Origin: Oscillospiraceae bacterium
Lineage (GTDB): Bacteria > Bacillota > Clostridia > Oscillospirales > Oscillospiraceae
Assembly (NCBI GenBank): GCA_031280855.1
Contig: JAITGH010000103.1
Location: forward strand, 1-7,953
Reading direction: 5' to 3'
DNA length: 7,953 nt
The notes under the pieces are model-generated. The model saw only the letters and a program-made list of their open reading frames with translations, searched no databases and was not told the origin of the DNA. Shown here one piece after another: positions 1 through 5,278 of the stretch. How positions within the stretch are numbered: position 1 is the first letter of the stretch; every line of letters starts with the position of its first letter. Position numbers and translations under genes: made by a program.

Positions 1-541
<541 letters not shown>

Positions 542-560
542 CTATCGCTTGCATCGCCGC

Positions 561-585
561 GCAATGCACCATTACGTGGCATTGC
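561..585 (-). other. Hairpin in rpsI-guaB spacer
   Basis: A perfect 7-bp inverted repeat (GCAATGC / GCATTGC) with an 11-nt loop lies in the 131-nt spacer between rpsI and guaB. No T-run follows on either strand, so it is not a standard terminator. It sits 65 nt upstream of the guaB start, beside the stronger hairpin at 591-615. Role unknown; RNA processing or a leader structure for guaB are possible. Confidence 0.45.
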
Positions 586-590
586 CGACC

Positions 591-615
591 GGCGGCACTA
601 GAATAAAGTGCCGCC
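591..615 (-). other. Strong GC-rich hairpin after rpsI
   Basis: A perfect 9-bp stem (GGCGGCACT / AGTGCCGCC) with a 7-nt loop begins 12 nt past the rpsI stop codon. Position and strength suggest a terminator or mRNA 3'-end stabiliser, but no U-tract follows on the minus strand, so intrinsic termination is doubtful. It could instead be an attenuating or processing structure between the ribosomal genes and guaB. Confidence 0.5.
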
Positions 616-627
616 AACAATCGGTGC

Positions 628-1035
628 TTAACGCTTACTGAACTGCGGAGCTCTGCGAGCGGCTTTCAAGCCGTACTTCTTACGCTCTTTCATACGCGGG
701 TCGCGGGTTAGGAAGCCCGCCGCCTTCAGTTTCGCCCGGTGGGACTCGTCAACCAGAAGTAACGCTCTCGCAATGCCATGCCGGATCGCTCCGGCCTGTC
801 CGGTTACTCCGCCGCCCTTAACCGTCGCCGCGATGTCGACTTTCTCCGTGACGTCCAGCAAATTCAGCGGCTGACGCACGATCAGCTTAAGCGTCTCCAG
901 CCCGAAATAGTCGTCAATCGGACGTCCGTTGACCGTAATCTCGCCCTTGCCGCCCACATACAGGTGTACGCGTGCAACACTGGACTTCCGACGTCCCGTT
1001 CCATACAAATACGCTCTTTTTGGTGTGTAAACCAT
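628..1035 (-). CDS. rpsI: 30S ribosomal protein S9
   Basis: S9 is a component of the small ribosomal subunit head whose C-terminal tail reaches toward the P-site tRNA. The 135-residue product is close to the usual 130. It shows [13 protein letters not shown] (11-23), [14 protein letters not shown] (31-44), [20 protein letters not shown] (74-93), the [11 protein letters not shown] signature (112-122) and the invariant basic end QFSKR. The ATG shares one base with the rplM stop codon (TAATG), which indicates translational coupling. A GGGAGGA Shine-Dalgarno lies inside the end of rplM. The order rplM-rpsI is the normal bacterial pair. Nothing is odd in the protein. Confidence 0.98.
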   Translation of the reverse strand: MVYTPKRAYLYGTGRRKSSVARVHLYVGGKGEITVNGRPIDDYFGLETLKLIVRQPLNLLDVTEKVDIAATVKGGGVTGQAGAIRHGIARALLLVDESHRAKLKAAGFLTRDPRMKERKKYGLKAARRAPQFSKR

Positions 1036-1469
1036 TACTGCTTATCCTCCCATACTTCAGGCTTTTGCGCGGCGTGAGTATGCTCCGACCCTGAAAATAG
1101 CTTCATCCTAACGATTTGAGCACGACCCAGCGAATTCTTGCCGAGCATCCCCTTGACCGCAAGTCGCATAGCGAGTTCCGGGCGAGTGTTCATGATCGTT
1201 TTGTACTGCGTCTCTTTAAGTCCGCCCGGCCAGCCGGAGTGCGTGCGATGGTACTTTTGCTCGAGCTTCTTGCCGGTAAGGATCGCCTTATCCGCATTCG
1301 TCACGATAACAAAGTCACCGCAATCCACGTGCGGCGTATACGTCGGCTTGTGCTTCCCGCGCAGCAACGTCGCCACAATCACCGCCGTACGACCCAACGG
1401 GCGATCCGCCGCGTCCACTACGTACCACTTGCGCTCCACGTCCGTGGGCTTCGCCATATAGCTTGACAT
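1035..1469 (-). CDS. rplM: 50S ribosomal protein L13
   Basis: L13 is an early-assembly protein of the large ribosomal subunit. The 144-residue product begins [20 protein letters not shown], the clostridial form, followed by [37 protein letters not shown] (the [13 protein letters not shown] core), [20 protein letters not shown] and the C-terminal [13 protein letters not shown]. The ATG at 1469 is chosen because GGAGGA lies 6 nt upstream on the mRNA. The internal Met5 has no such site. The stop overlaps the rpsI start by one base. Transcription is expected from the consensus promoter at 1614-1642, through a leader of about 138 nt that may be the site of autogenous control. Confidence 0.98.
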   Translation of the reverse strand: MSSYMAKPTDVERKWYVVDAADRPLGRTAVIVATLLRGKHKPTYTPHVDCGDFVIVTNADKAILTGKKLEQKYHRTHSGWPGGLKETQYKTIMNTRPELAMRLAVKGMLGKNSLGRAQIVRMKLFSGSEHTHAAQKPEVWEDKQ

Positions 1470-1607
1470 CTTGTATCCTCCACATCTTGTGTACTATCGC
1501 TGCGGTAAGCCTCGCATTCGGCTGAGCATCCCCATAACGGTAGGGCTACGCATTTGCCGGTGCAACCCACTTACTGGTGTCGCGCACCGGCGCCGGACTC
1601 ACCTTTA
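1470..1607 (-). promoter_or_regulatory. Structured 5' leader of rplM (possible L13 autoregulatory leader)
   Basis: The mRNA from the predicted start near 1607 to the rplM ATG can fold into two clear stems. One is a perfect 7-bp stem, 1557-1563 with 1584-1590, closing a 20-nt loop. The other pairs 1501-1511 with 1544-1552 (about 9 bp with two bulges) and holds a smaller CCC/GGG helix that partly competes with it. Firmicutes are known to carry L13 leader RNAs that bind the protein product. The position fits, but I cannot match the consensus by eye. No U-tract terminator is visible, so any control would act on translation or mRNA stability. Confidence 0.5.
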
Positions 1608-1613
1608 CCCTCT

Positions 1614-1642
1614 ATTATACCACACTTTTTCCCGTTTGTCAA
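1614..1642 (-). promoter_or_regulatory. Consensus sigma-A promoter for rplM-rpsI
   Basis: On the minus strand TTGACA (1642-1637) and TATAAT (1619-1614) are separated by exactly 17 bp. The base pair TG sits one base upstream of the -10 (extended -10). An eight-A tract just upstream of the -35 resembles an UP element. The expected transcription start is near 1607. This is as strong a housekeeping promoter as sequence can show, fitting ribosomal protein genes. Confidence 0.93.
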
Positions 1643-1699
1643 GCTTTTTTTTACACGCACAGCTTTGGAAAACATATCATTACTATTTACGTCTATCGC

Positions 1700-2653
1700 C
1701 TAATTCCGTAGTTGGTTGTAGTCGAGCAAAAACGCGAGTGCGCGGTTACGGCCGCCATCAATCGCGCTCTCGATTAGCGTAGGCACCGAGCGCAGCAACC
1801 CGAATTCCGCAAGCTGCGTAAGCTTACCGTCGGAGTCGAGCTCTACCAGCCGAGCCGCAACCGCGTCCAGCGACAGCTCCGACGGACGTCCGTACGCCAG
1901 CAGCGTCAGGAACTCGCCCCACCGTGCGGTAAGCCAGCTCTCAAACCGCAACAGGAACGTCACCATGCCATCGTGGATGAAGAACTGCGCGGAAGTCTTG
2001 TCAAGCTCGCAACGCAGCGCCTCACCGACTGCGACGCGTATGTCGTCGTACGACGAGATCAGCCGCACGTAACCGCTGCTGATGTCGCGTGATTCGTTCA
2101 ACCTTGCGCCGTGGGAGATCAGCGCGTCGGTTATCGCTCCGCACCCGAACATCACGGAATAGTACAGCATTTCCTCCATGCTGTCGCGGTCGAGCGCACG
2201 CCGCTTGCAAACAACGTCGACGCACTCGGCGCGAACGCTTAGCGAGGCGGGAGCGCGTTCGTCTCCGTCCGCGCTTACCAGTGACGGACTGTTAACGGGA
2301 TCCGCGCCGCCTGCCGGGTCGTAAAGCGTACCGAAGAACATCTCACGAGCCGTAACGCGGTCAAACACCGGGAACAGCGAGTACTTCGCCATGTAATCCG
2401 CGCCCCAGATCTCGCTTTTGGAGTAGACCGTGCTGTACTCGAGCCGCAAGAGATTGCTGTTAAGGTCGTACTCGAGCATCGCGCCGGACTTGAGCAACAA
2501 CTCCGTCTTCTCCGCATCGCCGAATCGCATGGACAGCGCGAGCGCCCTCGCGGTGAACTCGAACGGTCCCAACTCCCGCAATACGTGCGTAACGTCGCCG
2601 ACGCTTCCGTCGAGGATCGCACGCTCGAGTGTCAATACATTGTCGCGCTTCAT
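1700..2653 (-). CDS. Ankyrin-repeat-like protein, partner of VWA gene
   Basis: A 317-residue soluble protein of unknown function with no signal peptide or membrane segment. Ankyrin-like helix pairs can be seen at about 36-58 (ALALSMRFGDAEKTELLLKSGA), 160-187 (MLYYSVMFGCGAITDALISHGA) and 291-315 (LIESAIDGGRNRALAFLL). They are separated by non-repeat sequence, so this is a degenerate rather than a regular ankyrin stack. The start overlaps the VWA stop by 4 nt (ATGA), and GGAGGTGA lies just upstream, which supports coupled translation. I recall similar ankyrin-like genes beside VWA-like genes in Clostridia; the link is inferred from context. No terminator is visible between its stop and the rplM promoter, so read-through into rplM is possible. 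Confidence 0.8.
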   Translation of the reverse strand: MKRDNVLTLERAILDGSVGDVTHVLRELGPFEFTARALALSMRFGDAEKTELLLKSGAMLEYDLNSNLLRLEYSTVYSKSEIWGADYMAKYSLFPVFDRVTAREMFFGTLYDPAGGADPVNSPSLVSADGDERAPASLSVRAECVDVVCKRRALDRDSMEEMLYYSVMFGCGAITDALISHGARLNESRDISSGYVRLISSYDDIRVAVGEALRCELDKTSAQFFIHDGMVTFLLRFESWLTARWGEFLTLLAYGRPSELSLDAVAARLVELDSDGKLTQLAEFGLLRSVPTLIESAIDGGRNRALAFLLDYNQLRN

Positions 2654-4089
2654 CGGGTCACCTCCGGAGTTGTTGGGAATTCCTCGCGCCCGAGGATAAG
2701 CTTGATCGCCCAGACGGGTACGGCGGGATTCTCGCTCTCGCGGTCGATGAAGACGAACGCGCTCTCGTACGCGGGCTGAGACTCCGGGAACGTGCCGTAG
2801 CCGTCGGTGAAGTAGATCAGCCCGCGCAGGTCGGTAAGCTCTCGCCTCGCGATCAGCTCGTCGACGTATCGGAATACGGGACGGAAGTCCGTGCCGCCGA
2901 ACCCCTTAAGCACCATCGTGCGAATCCACGCGTCAAACTCTTCCTGCGACGTTATTACCGCGTCGTCCTGAATCACCGTGTCGCACTGTATGATTCGCAG
3001 GTGAATGCGCGTGAAGAAGCTCTCCGTCTGTTTCAATACGTTGAACGTCTTCTGAGCGAACGCCTGAACCAGCTCACCGGAGACGGACGCCGACGTATCG
3101 ATCGCGATTACGAACTCGCGTATGCGCTTTAACTCGCGGTATTCAAGCGGCTCCACAAGCGGCAGATTCTCGTACAGGCGCAATCCGTACGTGTAGAACA
3201 CGTAGTCGAACTCATCGTCATTGATGCGCATTTCCTCGCCAAGCACCGCGAATCGCCGGAGAAACTCCGCGTAGTCGTAACGCTCACGCACTACGGCTTG
3301 CAAGTTTTGCATCAGCGAACCCGCGACGTCGTTCCACTGTTTGGAGGCAGTGTCCAGATCGGTGAGAATGCGCTCTGCGGACTGCTTCCAGTTCTCCTCA
3401 AGTTCCTCGCGAGTGGCGCGAGCCTCCTCATCGGGTTGGCTGTGCTGCGAGGAGTCGCCGTCGGCTTGAGGTGACTCTCCAGAGTCGGAGCGCGAGTCAC
3501 GCTCGCCGTCGCCGCCGTTGCCGTCGTCCTCGTCGCTGTCGTCGCGCTCACCGGGGAACGCGTACCACATGGCGTGATCGTCGGCGATGAAATCGCGGCG
3601 CAAGCTTGCGACGGTATCGTCGTCGTAGGCGAAGTCGACGTAGTGGCGGTAGATGTGCTCGGCGGTAAGCGGCCTAACGCCGCTTTCTTGAAGTTTTTGC
3701 AACGCCCGCGACTGCCGTTTCTCTCGCGTGCAGTTCAAAGCGGGGATTCGAAGCTGTGAGATTGCGTTCTCCACCGCGACGTCGCAGGCGAGATCCCAGA
3801 TCGCGGGGTTGATCGACGCTCCGACGAATGGGTGCGAGAATACGCAGTGCAGAGTCGAGTGCAAGAGATCCCGTGCGACGCTTTGCGGCTCCATGCGAAA
3901 CGCCGTGAACACTCGCGACGCTGTGAACGCGAGGTGCTCCGCGTCCGTGCCGAACTCAACCGAGCCGCCGGGCGTCAGCTCCAGCTTATGCAACGCGCCC
4001 GCCATGAATCGCAGCGCGAGCACCAGCGAATCCCGCGCATAGTTCAGTACGTCAAGCGCGAGCCGATCCTCGATAGTCGATAGTTGCAT
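2650..4089 (-). CDS. VWA-like domain protein, predicted metallopeptidase family (COG3864/DUF2201-like)
   Basis: The 479-residue protein has two domains joined by an acidic, Ser/Asp/Glu-rich linker (about 181-226). Residues 1-170 resemble the predicted metallopeptidase domain, with D74-LLHSTLHCVFSHPF-88. His77, His81 and His86 keep the HxxxH...H spacing, but the position of the catalytic Glu in HExxH is Ser78. Residues 325-479 form a VWA-like domain with a full MIDAS set: D331-T-S333-A-S335, T400 in GFGGTD, and D429 in YFTDG. It is therefore likely a metal-ion-dependent binding protein whose peptidase activity is doubtful. The ATG at 4089 is the first possible start after an in-frame TAA, yet no Shine-Dalgarno precedes it. 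The gene lies 57 nt after the AraC-type regulator and overlaps the ankyrin-like gene. Such proteins often work with a MoxR-type AAA+ ATPase, which is not in this window. Confidence 0.85.
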   Translation of the reverse strand: MQLSTIEDRLALDVLNYARDSLVLALRFMAGALHKLELTPGGSVEFGTDAEHLAFTASRVFTAFRMEPQSVARDLLHSTLHCVFSHPFVGASINPAIWDLACDVAVENAISQLRIPALNCTREKRQSRALQKLQESGVRPLTAEHIYRHYVDFAYDDDTVASLRRDFIADDHAMWYAFPGERDDSDEDDGNGGDGERDSRSDSGESPQADGDSSQHSQPDEEARATREELEENWKQSAERILTDLDTASKQWNDVAGSLMQNLQAVVRERYDYAEFLRRFAVLGEEMRINDDEFDYVFYTYGLRLYENLPLVEPLEYRELKRIREFVIAIDTSASVSGELVQAFAQKTFNVLKQTESFFTRIHLRIIQCDTVIQDDAVITSQEEFDAWIRTMVLKGFGGTDFRPVFRYVDELIARRELTDLRGLIYFTDGYGTFPESQPAYESAFVFIDRESENPAVPVWAIKLILGREEFPTTPEVTR

Positions 4090-4100
4090 AATAATGGTAG

Positions 4101-4171
4101 ATTAGGGATTAGAATGCAGGAGATAGCGGGAACCGGACGGTAGTCCCTACCGCGTATGCCCAATCCCTAAT
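4101..4171 (-). repeat. Inverted repeat / stem-loop between the AraC-type gene and the VWA gene
   Basis: ATTAGGGATT at 4101-4110 and its exact complement at 4162-4171 form a 10-bp stem. The loop holds a second perfect 6-bp hairpin, CGGTAG-TCC-CTACCG, at 4138-4152, which overlaps the regulator's stop codon. On the mRNA the 3' arm ends 12 nt before the VWA start, where a ribosome site would normally be. There is no T-run. The arms belong to a G-rich word family seen elsewhere in this window (524-535, 4648-4670, 4878-4907). Confidence 0.6.
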
Positions 4172-4608
4172 TCCTCTTTGAACTCTCCGGGCGAGATGCC
4201 CTCATGATTGCGGAAGACTTTGGTAAAGTATCCGGCGTTTGTAAAGCCGGAAAGCTTCGCAGCGTCGGCGATCGTCAGGGACGGGTTGTATAGGAACGCC
4301 TTGCTCTTGCGGACCCGAACCTCGTTGATGAAACTTGACAGCGTGCGCCCGGTCTCCTTTTTGAACAGGTGGCAGAGATGAGTGCGGCTGACGAACGCGT
4401 CTTTGGCGAGTCCTTCAAGCGTCAGCTTCAGCGCGAAGTCACGCTCGACGCGCTCCATCACCTTGCGCACGACCGCAGTATAGCCCGCGTTGGCGGAGCA
4501 AGCGCACACTGCCTGAACGGCGGCGAGAATAGCGTCCGGCGCGATCCCGGACTCAAGCGCGATTTGCGCCATCGCTCCCACGGAGTCCAACAGTTGGTCG
4601 TTCGTCAT
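4147..4608 (-). CDS. Short AraC-family transcriptional regulator
   Basis: A 153-residue DNA-binding protein. The C-terminal 100 residues are a full AraC/XylS HTH_18 domain: first helix-turn-helix about 62-87 (LTLEGLAKDAFVSRTHLCHLFKKETG), second about 110-144, with the signature GFTNAGYFTKVFRNHEGISPGEFK. The first 50 residues are too short for a normal sugar-binding or response-regulator domain and contain a VCACSA stretch (Cys35, Cys37). The protein is thus a stand-alone DNA-binding module or a cut-down YesN-like protein. The last residues ELGIGHTR are encoded by the G-rich repeat at 4153-4173. The ATG at 4608 is the first start after an in-frame TAA, but its ribosome site is weak. A 6-codon leader ORF ends one base before it. 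It is first in line before the VWA and ankyrin-like genes and probably controls its own promoter or that operon. Confidence 0.85.
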   Translation of the reverse strand: MTNDQLLDSVGAMAQIALESGIAPDAILAAVQAVCACSANAGYTAVVRKVMERVERDFALKLTLEGLAKDAFVSRTHLCHLFKKETGRTLSSFINEVRVRKSKAFLYNPSLTIADAAKLSGFTNAGYFTKVFRNHEGISPGEFKEELGIGHTR

Positions 4609-4609
4609 G

Positions 4610-4630
4610 TCACGATTCCGGCTCCCGCAT
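4610..4630 (-). CDS. Possible 6-codon leader ORF upstream of the AraC-type gene
   Basis: On the regulator's mRNA, AAGGAG is followed at 4 nt by ATG and the reading frame MREPES-TGA. Its stop ends one base before the regulator's own ATG. The only good Shine-Dalgarno in this leader therefore serves the small frame, and the regulator would be translated by re-initiation. The spacing is somewhat short and the frame is tiny, so chance is possible. Confidence 0.35.
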   Translation of the reverse strand: MREPES

Positions 4631-4647
4631 TACTCTCCTTGAACGTC

Positions 4648-4726
4648 CCGTAACCCCCGCCCCCTAATTCCTGTTCCCTGACTACTGCTATTATACCACA
4701 CTTTGGCGCATTTGTCAAGCGTTTTC
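4648..4726 (-). repeat. Left arm of large inverted repeat carrying the araC-type promoter
   Basis: Positions 4671-4726 are complementary to 4822-4877 with one mismatch in 56 bases. Homology continues outward as an imperfect match: CCGTAACCCCCG at 4648-4659 mirrors 4896-4907, with an 8-nt length difference between. The arm contains the complete leftward promoter and the first part of its transcript. Confidence 0.9.
4690..4718 (-). promoter_or_regulatory. Leftward consensus promoter for the AraC-type gene
   Basis: On the minus strand TTGACA (4718-4713) and TATAAT (4695-4690) are spaced 17 bp apart, with an extended -10 TGG. The transcript should begin near 4683, giving a leader of about 75 nt that starts with a G-rich segment. 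The 14-bp palindrome TTGCGGTCACGCAA (4727-4740) lies 8 bp upstream of the -35 and is a possible extra control site found only on this side. Confidence 0.9.
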
Positions 4727-4743
4727 TTGCGGTCACGCAAAAT

Positions 4744-4760
4744 TTGTGCACTATACACAA
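4744..4760. promoter_or_regulatory. Palindromic operator candidate 1
   Basis: TTGTGCACTATACACAA is a 17-bp imperfect palindrome of form TTGTRCA-N3-TGYACAA, with one changed base in the right half. Its centre lies about 69 bp upstream of the predicted leftward start, the spacing of a class I activator site. It is the mirror partner of the site at 4787-4803. The cognate protein is unknown; the AraC-type regulator encoded alongside is a candidate, although that family more often binds direct repeats. Confidence 0.6.
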
Positions 4761-4786
4761 CTTTTAAACGGCATTGCTACCCGAGG

Positions 4787-4803
4787 TTGTACAAGGTGCA
4801 CAA
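4787..4803. promoter_or_regulatory. Palindromic operator candidate 2
   Basis: TTGTACAAGGTGCACAA is a 17-bp palindrome with matching 7-bp half-sites TTGTRCA and TGYACAA around a 3-bp centre. It lies 26 bp upstream of the rightward -35 (centre near -70), exactly mirroring operator candidate 1 on the other side. The paired placement is hard to explain by chance. Confidence 0.62.
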
Positions 4804-4821
4804 ACTTTCCATATGCGCGAG

Positions 4822-4907
4822 GAAAACGCTTGACAAATACGCCAAAGTGTGGTATAATAGCAGTAGTCAGGGAACAGTAGCCGGGATTCAGGGGACGGGG
4901 GTTACGG
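4822..4907 (+). repeat. Right arm of large inverted repeat
   Basis: This arm is the inverted copy of 4648-4726. The inner 56 bases (4822-4877) match with one difference; the outer part carries an extra 8 nt and a few changes. The copied unit includes a whole promoter plus the start of its transcript. The 95-bp spacer between arms holds the two operator candidates. Confidence 0.9.
4830..4858 (+). promoter_or_regulatory. Rightward consensus promoter (inverted copy of the araC-type promoter)
   Basis: TTGACA (4830-4835) and TATAAT (4853-4858) with 17-bp spacing and extended -10 TGG. The predicted start is near 4865. No protein gene follows at normal distance: the transcript meets the hairpin at 4935-4965 first, and the next gene begins at 5279 behind another promoter. 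Confidence 0.9.
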
Positions 4908-4978
4908 CGGAGTACAGCTCGAAGTAACAAGAGCGGTATGCAACAGCGTCCGGTTGTTGCATACCATATTAACATTTT
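4865..4978 (+). ncRNA. Candidate small RNA from the rightward promoter
   Basis: The stretch begins at the start site predicted from a consensus promoter and ends at an 11-bp perfect hairpin followed by a TTTTT run, giving a transcript of about 110 nt. I find no ORF with a start codon and ribosome site in it. Its first 13 bases are identical to the start of the araC-type mRNA (same sense, not antisense), and both continue into G-rich sequence. It could titrate a factor that binds that leader, or be a by-product of a promoter duplication. Alternatively the transcript may run on into the fumarase operon. Confidence 0.4.
4935..4978 (+). terminator. Hairpin with delayed T-run, weak intrinsic terminator
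   Basis: GGTATGCAACA (4935-4945) pairs perfectly with 4955-4965 around a 9-nt loop. Five T residues lie at 4974-4978, eight bases past the stem rather than immediately after it. The gap makes it weaker than a standard intrinsic terminator. It may separate the rightward promoter's transcript from the fumarase promoter. Confidence 0.45.
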
Positions 4979-5004
4979 TCGTGTCTGCGCTTGGTAAAAA
5001 ACGC

Positions 5005-5033
5005 TTGACATTTGCCGCAGATTATGTTATAAT
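5005..5033 (+). promoter_or_regulatory. Consensus promoter for the fumarase-cinA operon
   Basis: TTGACA (5005-5010) and TATAAT (5028-5033) with 17-bp spacing and extended -10 TGT. Start predicted near 5040. The spacer differs from the other three promoters of the window, so it is not part of the inverted duplication. Confidence 0.9.
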
Positions 5034-5039
5034 AGAGGT

Positions 5040-5278
5040 ATGGGCGATTGCGGGCAACCCGAAAAAGGTGGGCGATACCGCGTCCTTGCGTATACCGCCC
5101 GAAGATAGGGTTGTGGGATAAAGATATGACTTCGGGCATCGCCTAAGCGAATCCCGAGACCGGACTTCCGGCCTCACGCCTTTGGATAAGCTGTAACTAG
5201 ATAATACCATAGTTTATAACCCGTGTAAATAGGAGTTCCGCTCACTTTACCACTACTTTTGGGAGATTCTGACGAAAG
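5040..5278 (+). promoter_or_regulatory. Long structured leader or ncRNA upstream of the fumarase gene
   Basis: From the predicted start to the fumarase ATG are about 240 nt. An 8-bp helix 5041-5048/5138-5145 closes the 5' part. Inside is a strong hairpin, 5070-5100 (GGGCG-ATA-CGC paired with GCG-TAT-CGCCC). Two exclusive pairings exist for CCC at 5058-5060: a local hairpin with CGGG at 5051-5054, or a 6-bp helix CAACCC/GGGTTG (5055-5060/5108-5113). TCGGG at 5132-5136 can pair either into the junction or with CCCGA at 5153-5157. A further hairpin is at 5156-5175. This bistable arrangement resembles a riboswitch or a free-standing structured RNA, but I do not recognise the class. From 5176 to 5260 the sequence is AT-richer and featureless. 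Confidence 0.45.

Noticed and set aside
1643..1699. Terminator after the ankyrin-like gene
   Set aside because: AAGCT/AGCTT pairing is short, and on the minus strand the tract is A-rich, not U-rich; it is better read as an UP element of the rplM promoter.
4744..4803. Rex or FNR/CRP binding sites
   Set aside because: Half-site sequence and 3-bp spacing do not match TTGTTAA-N4-TTAACAA, TTGAT-N4-ATCAA or TGTGA-N6-TCACA.
4648..4907. Insertion sequence or MITE with terminal inverted repeats
   Set aside because: No transposase, no target-site duplication that I can see outside the arms, and the arms contain working promoter elements; a promoter duplication explains it better, though a small mobile element is not excluded.
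4703..4927. 74-codon plus-strand frame across the promoter region
   Set aside because: It spans both operators and a consensus promoter with no ribosome site, so coding is unlikely.
5062..5090. T-box-like string (AAGGTGGGC...ACCGCGTCCTT) in the fumarase leader
   Set aside because: The core TGGNACCGCG is not intact, there are only about 25 nt between the start and this site for a Stem I specifier, and no terminator follows.
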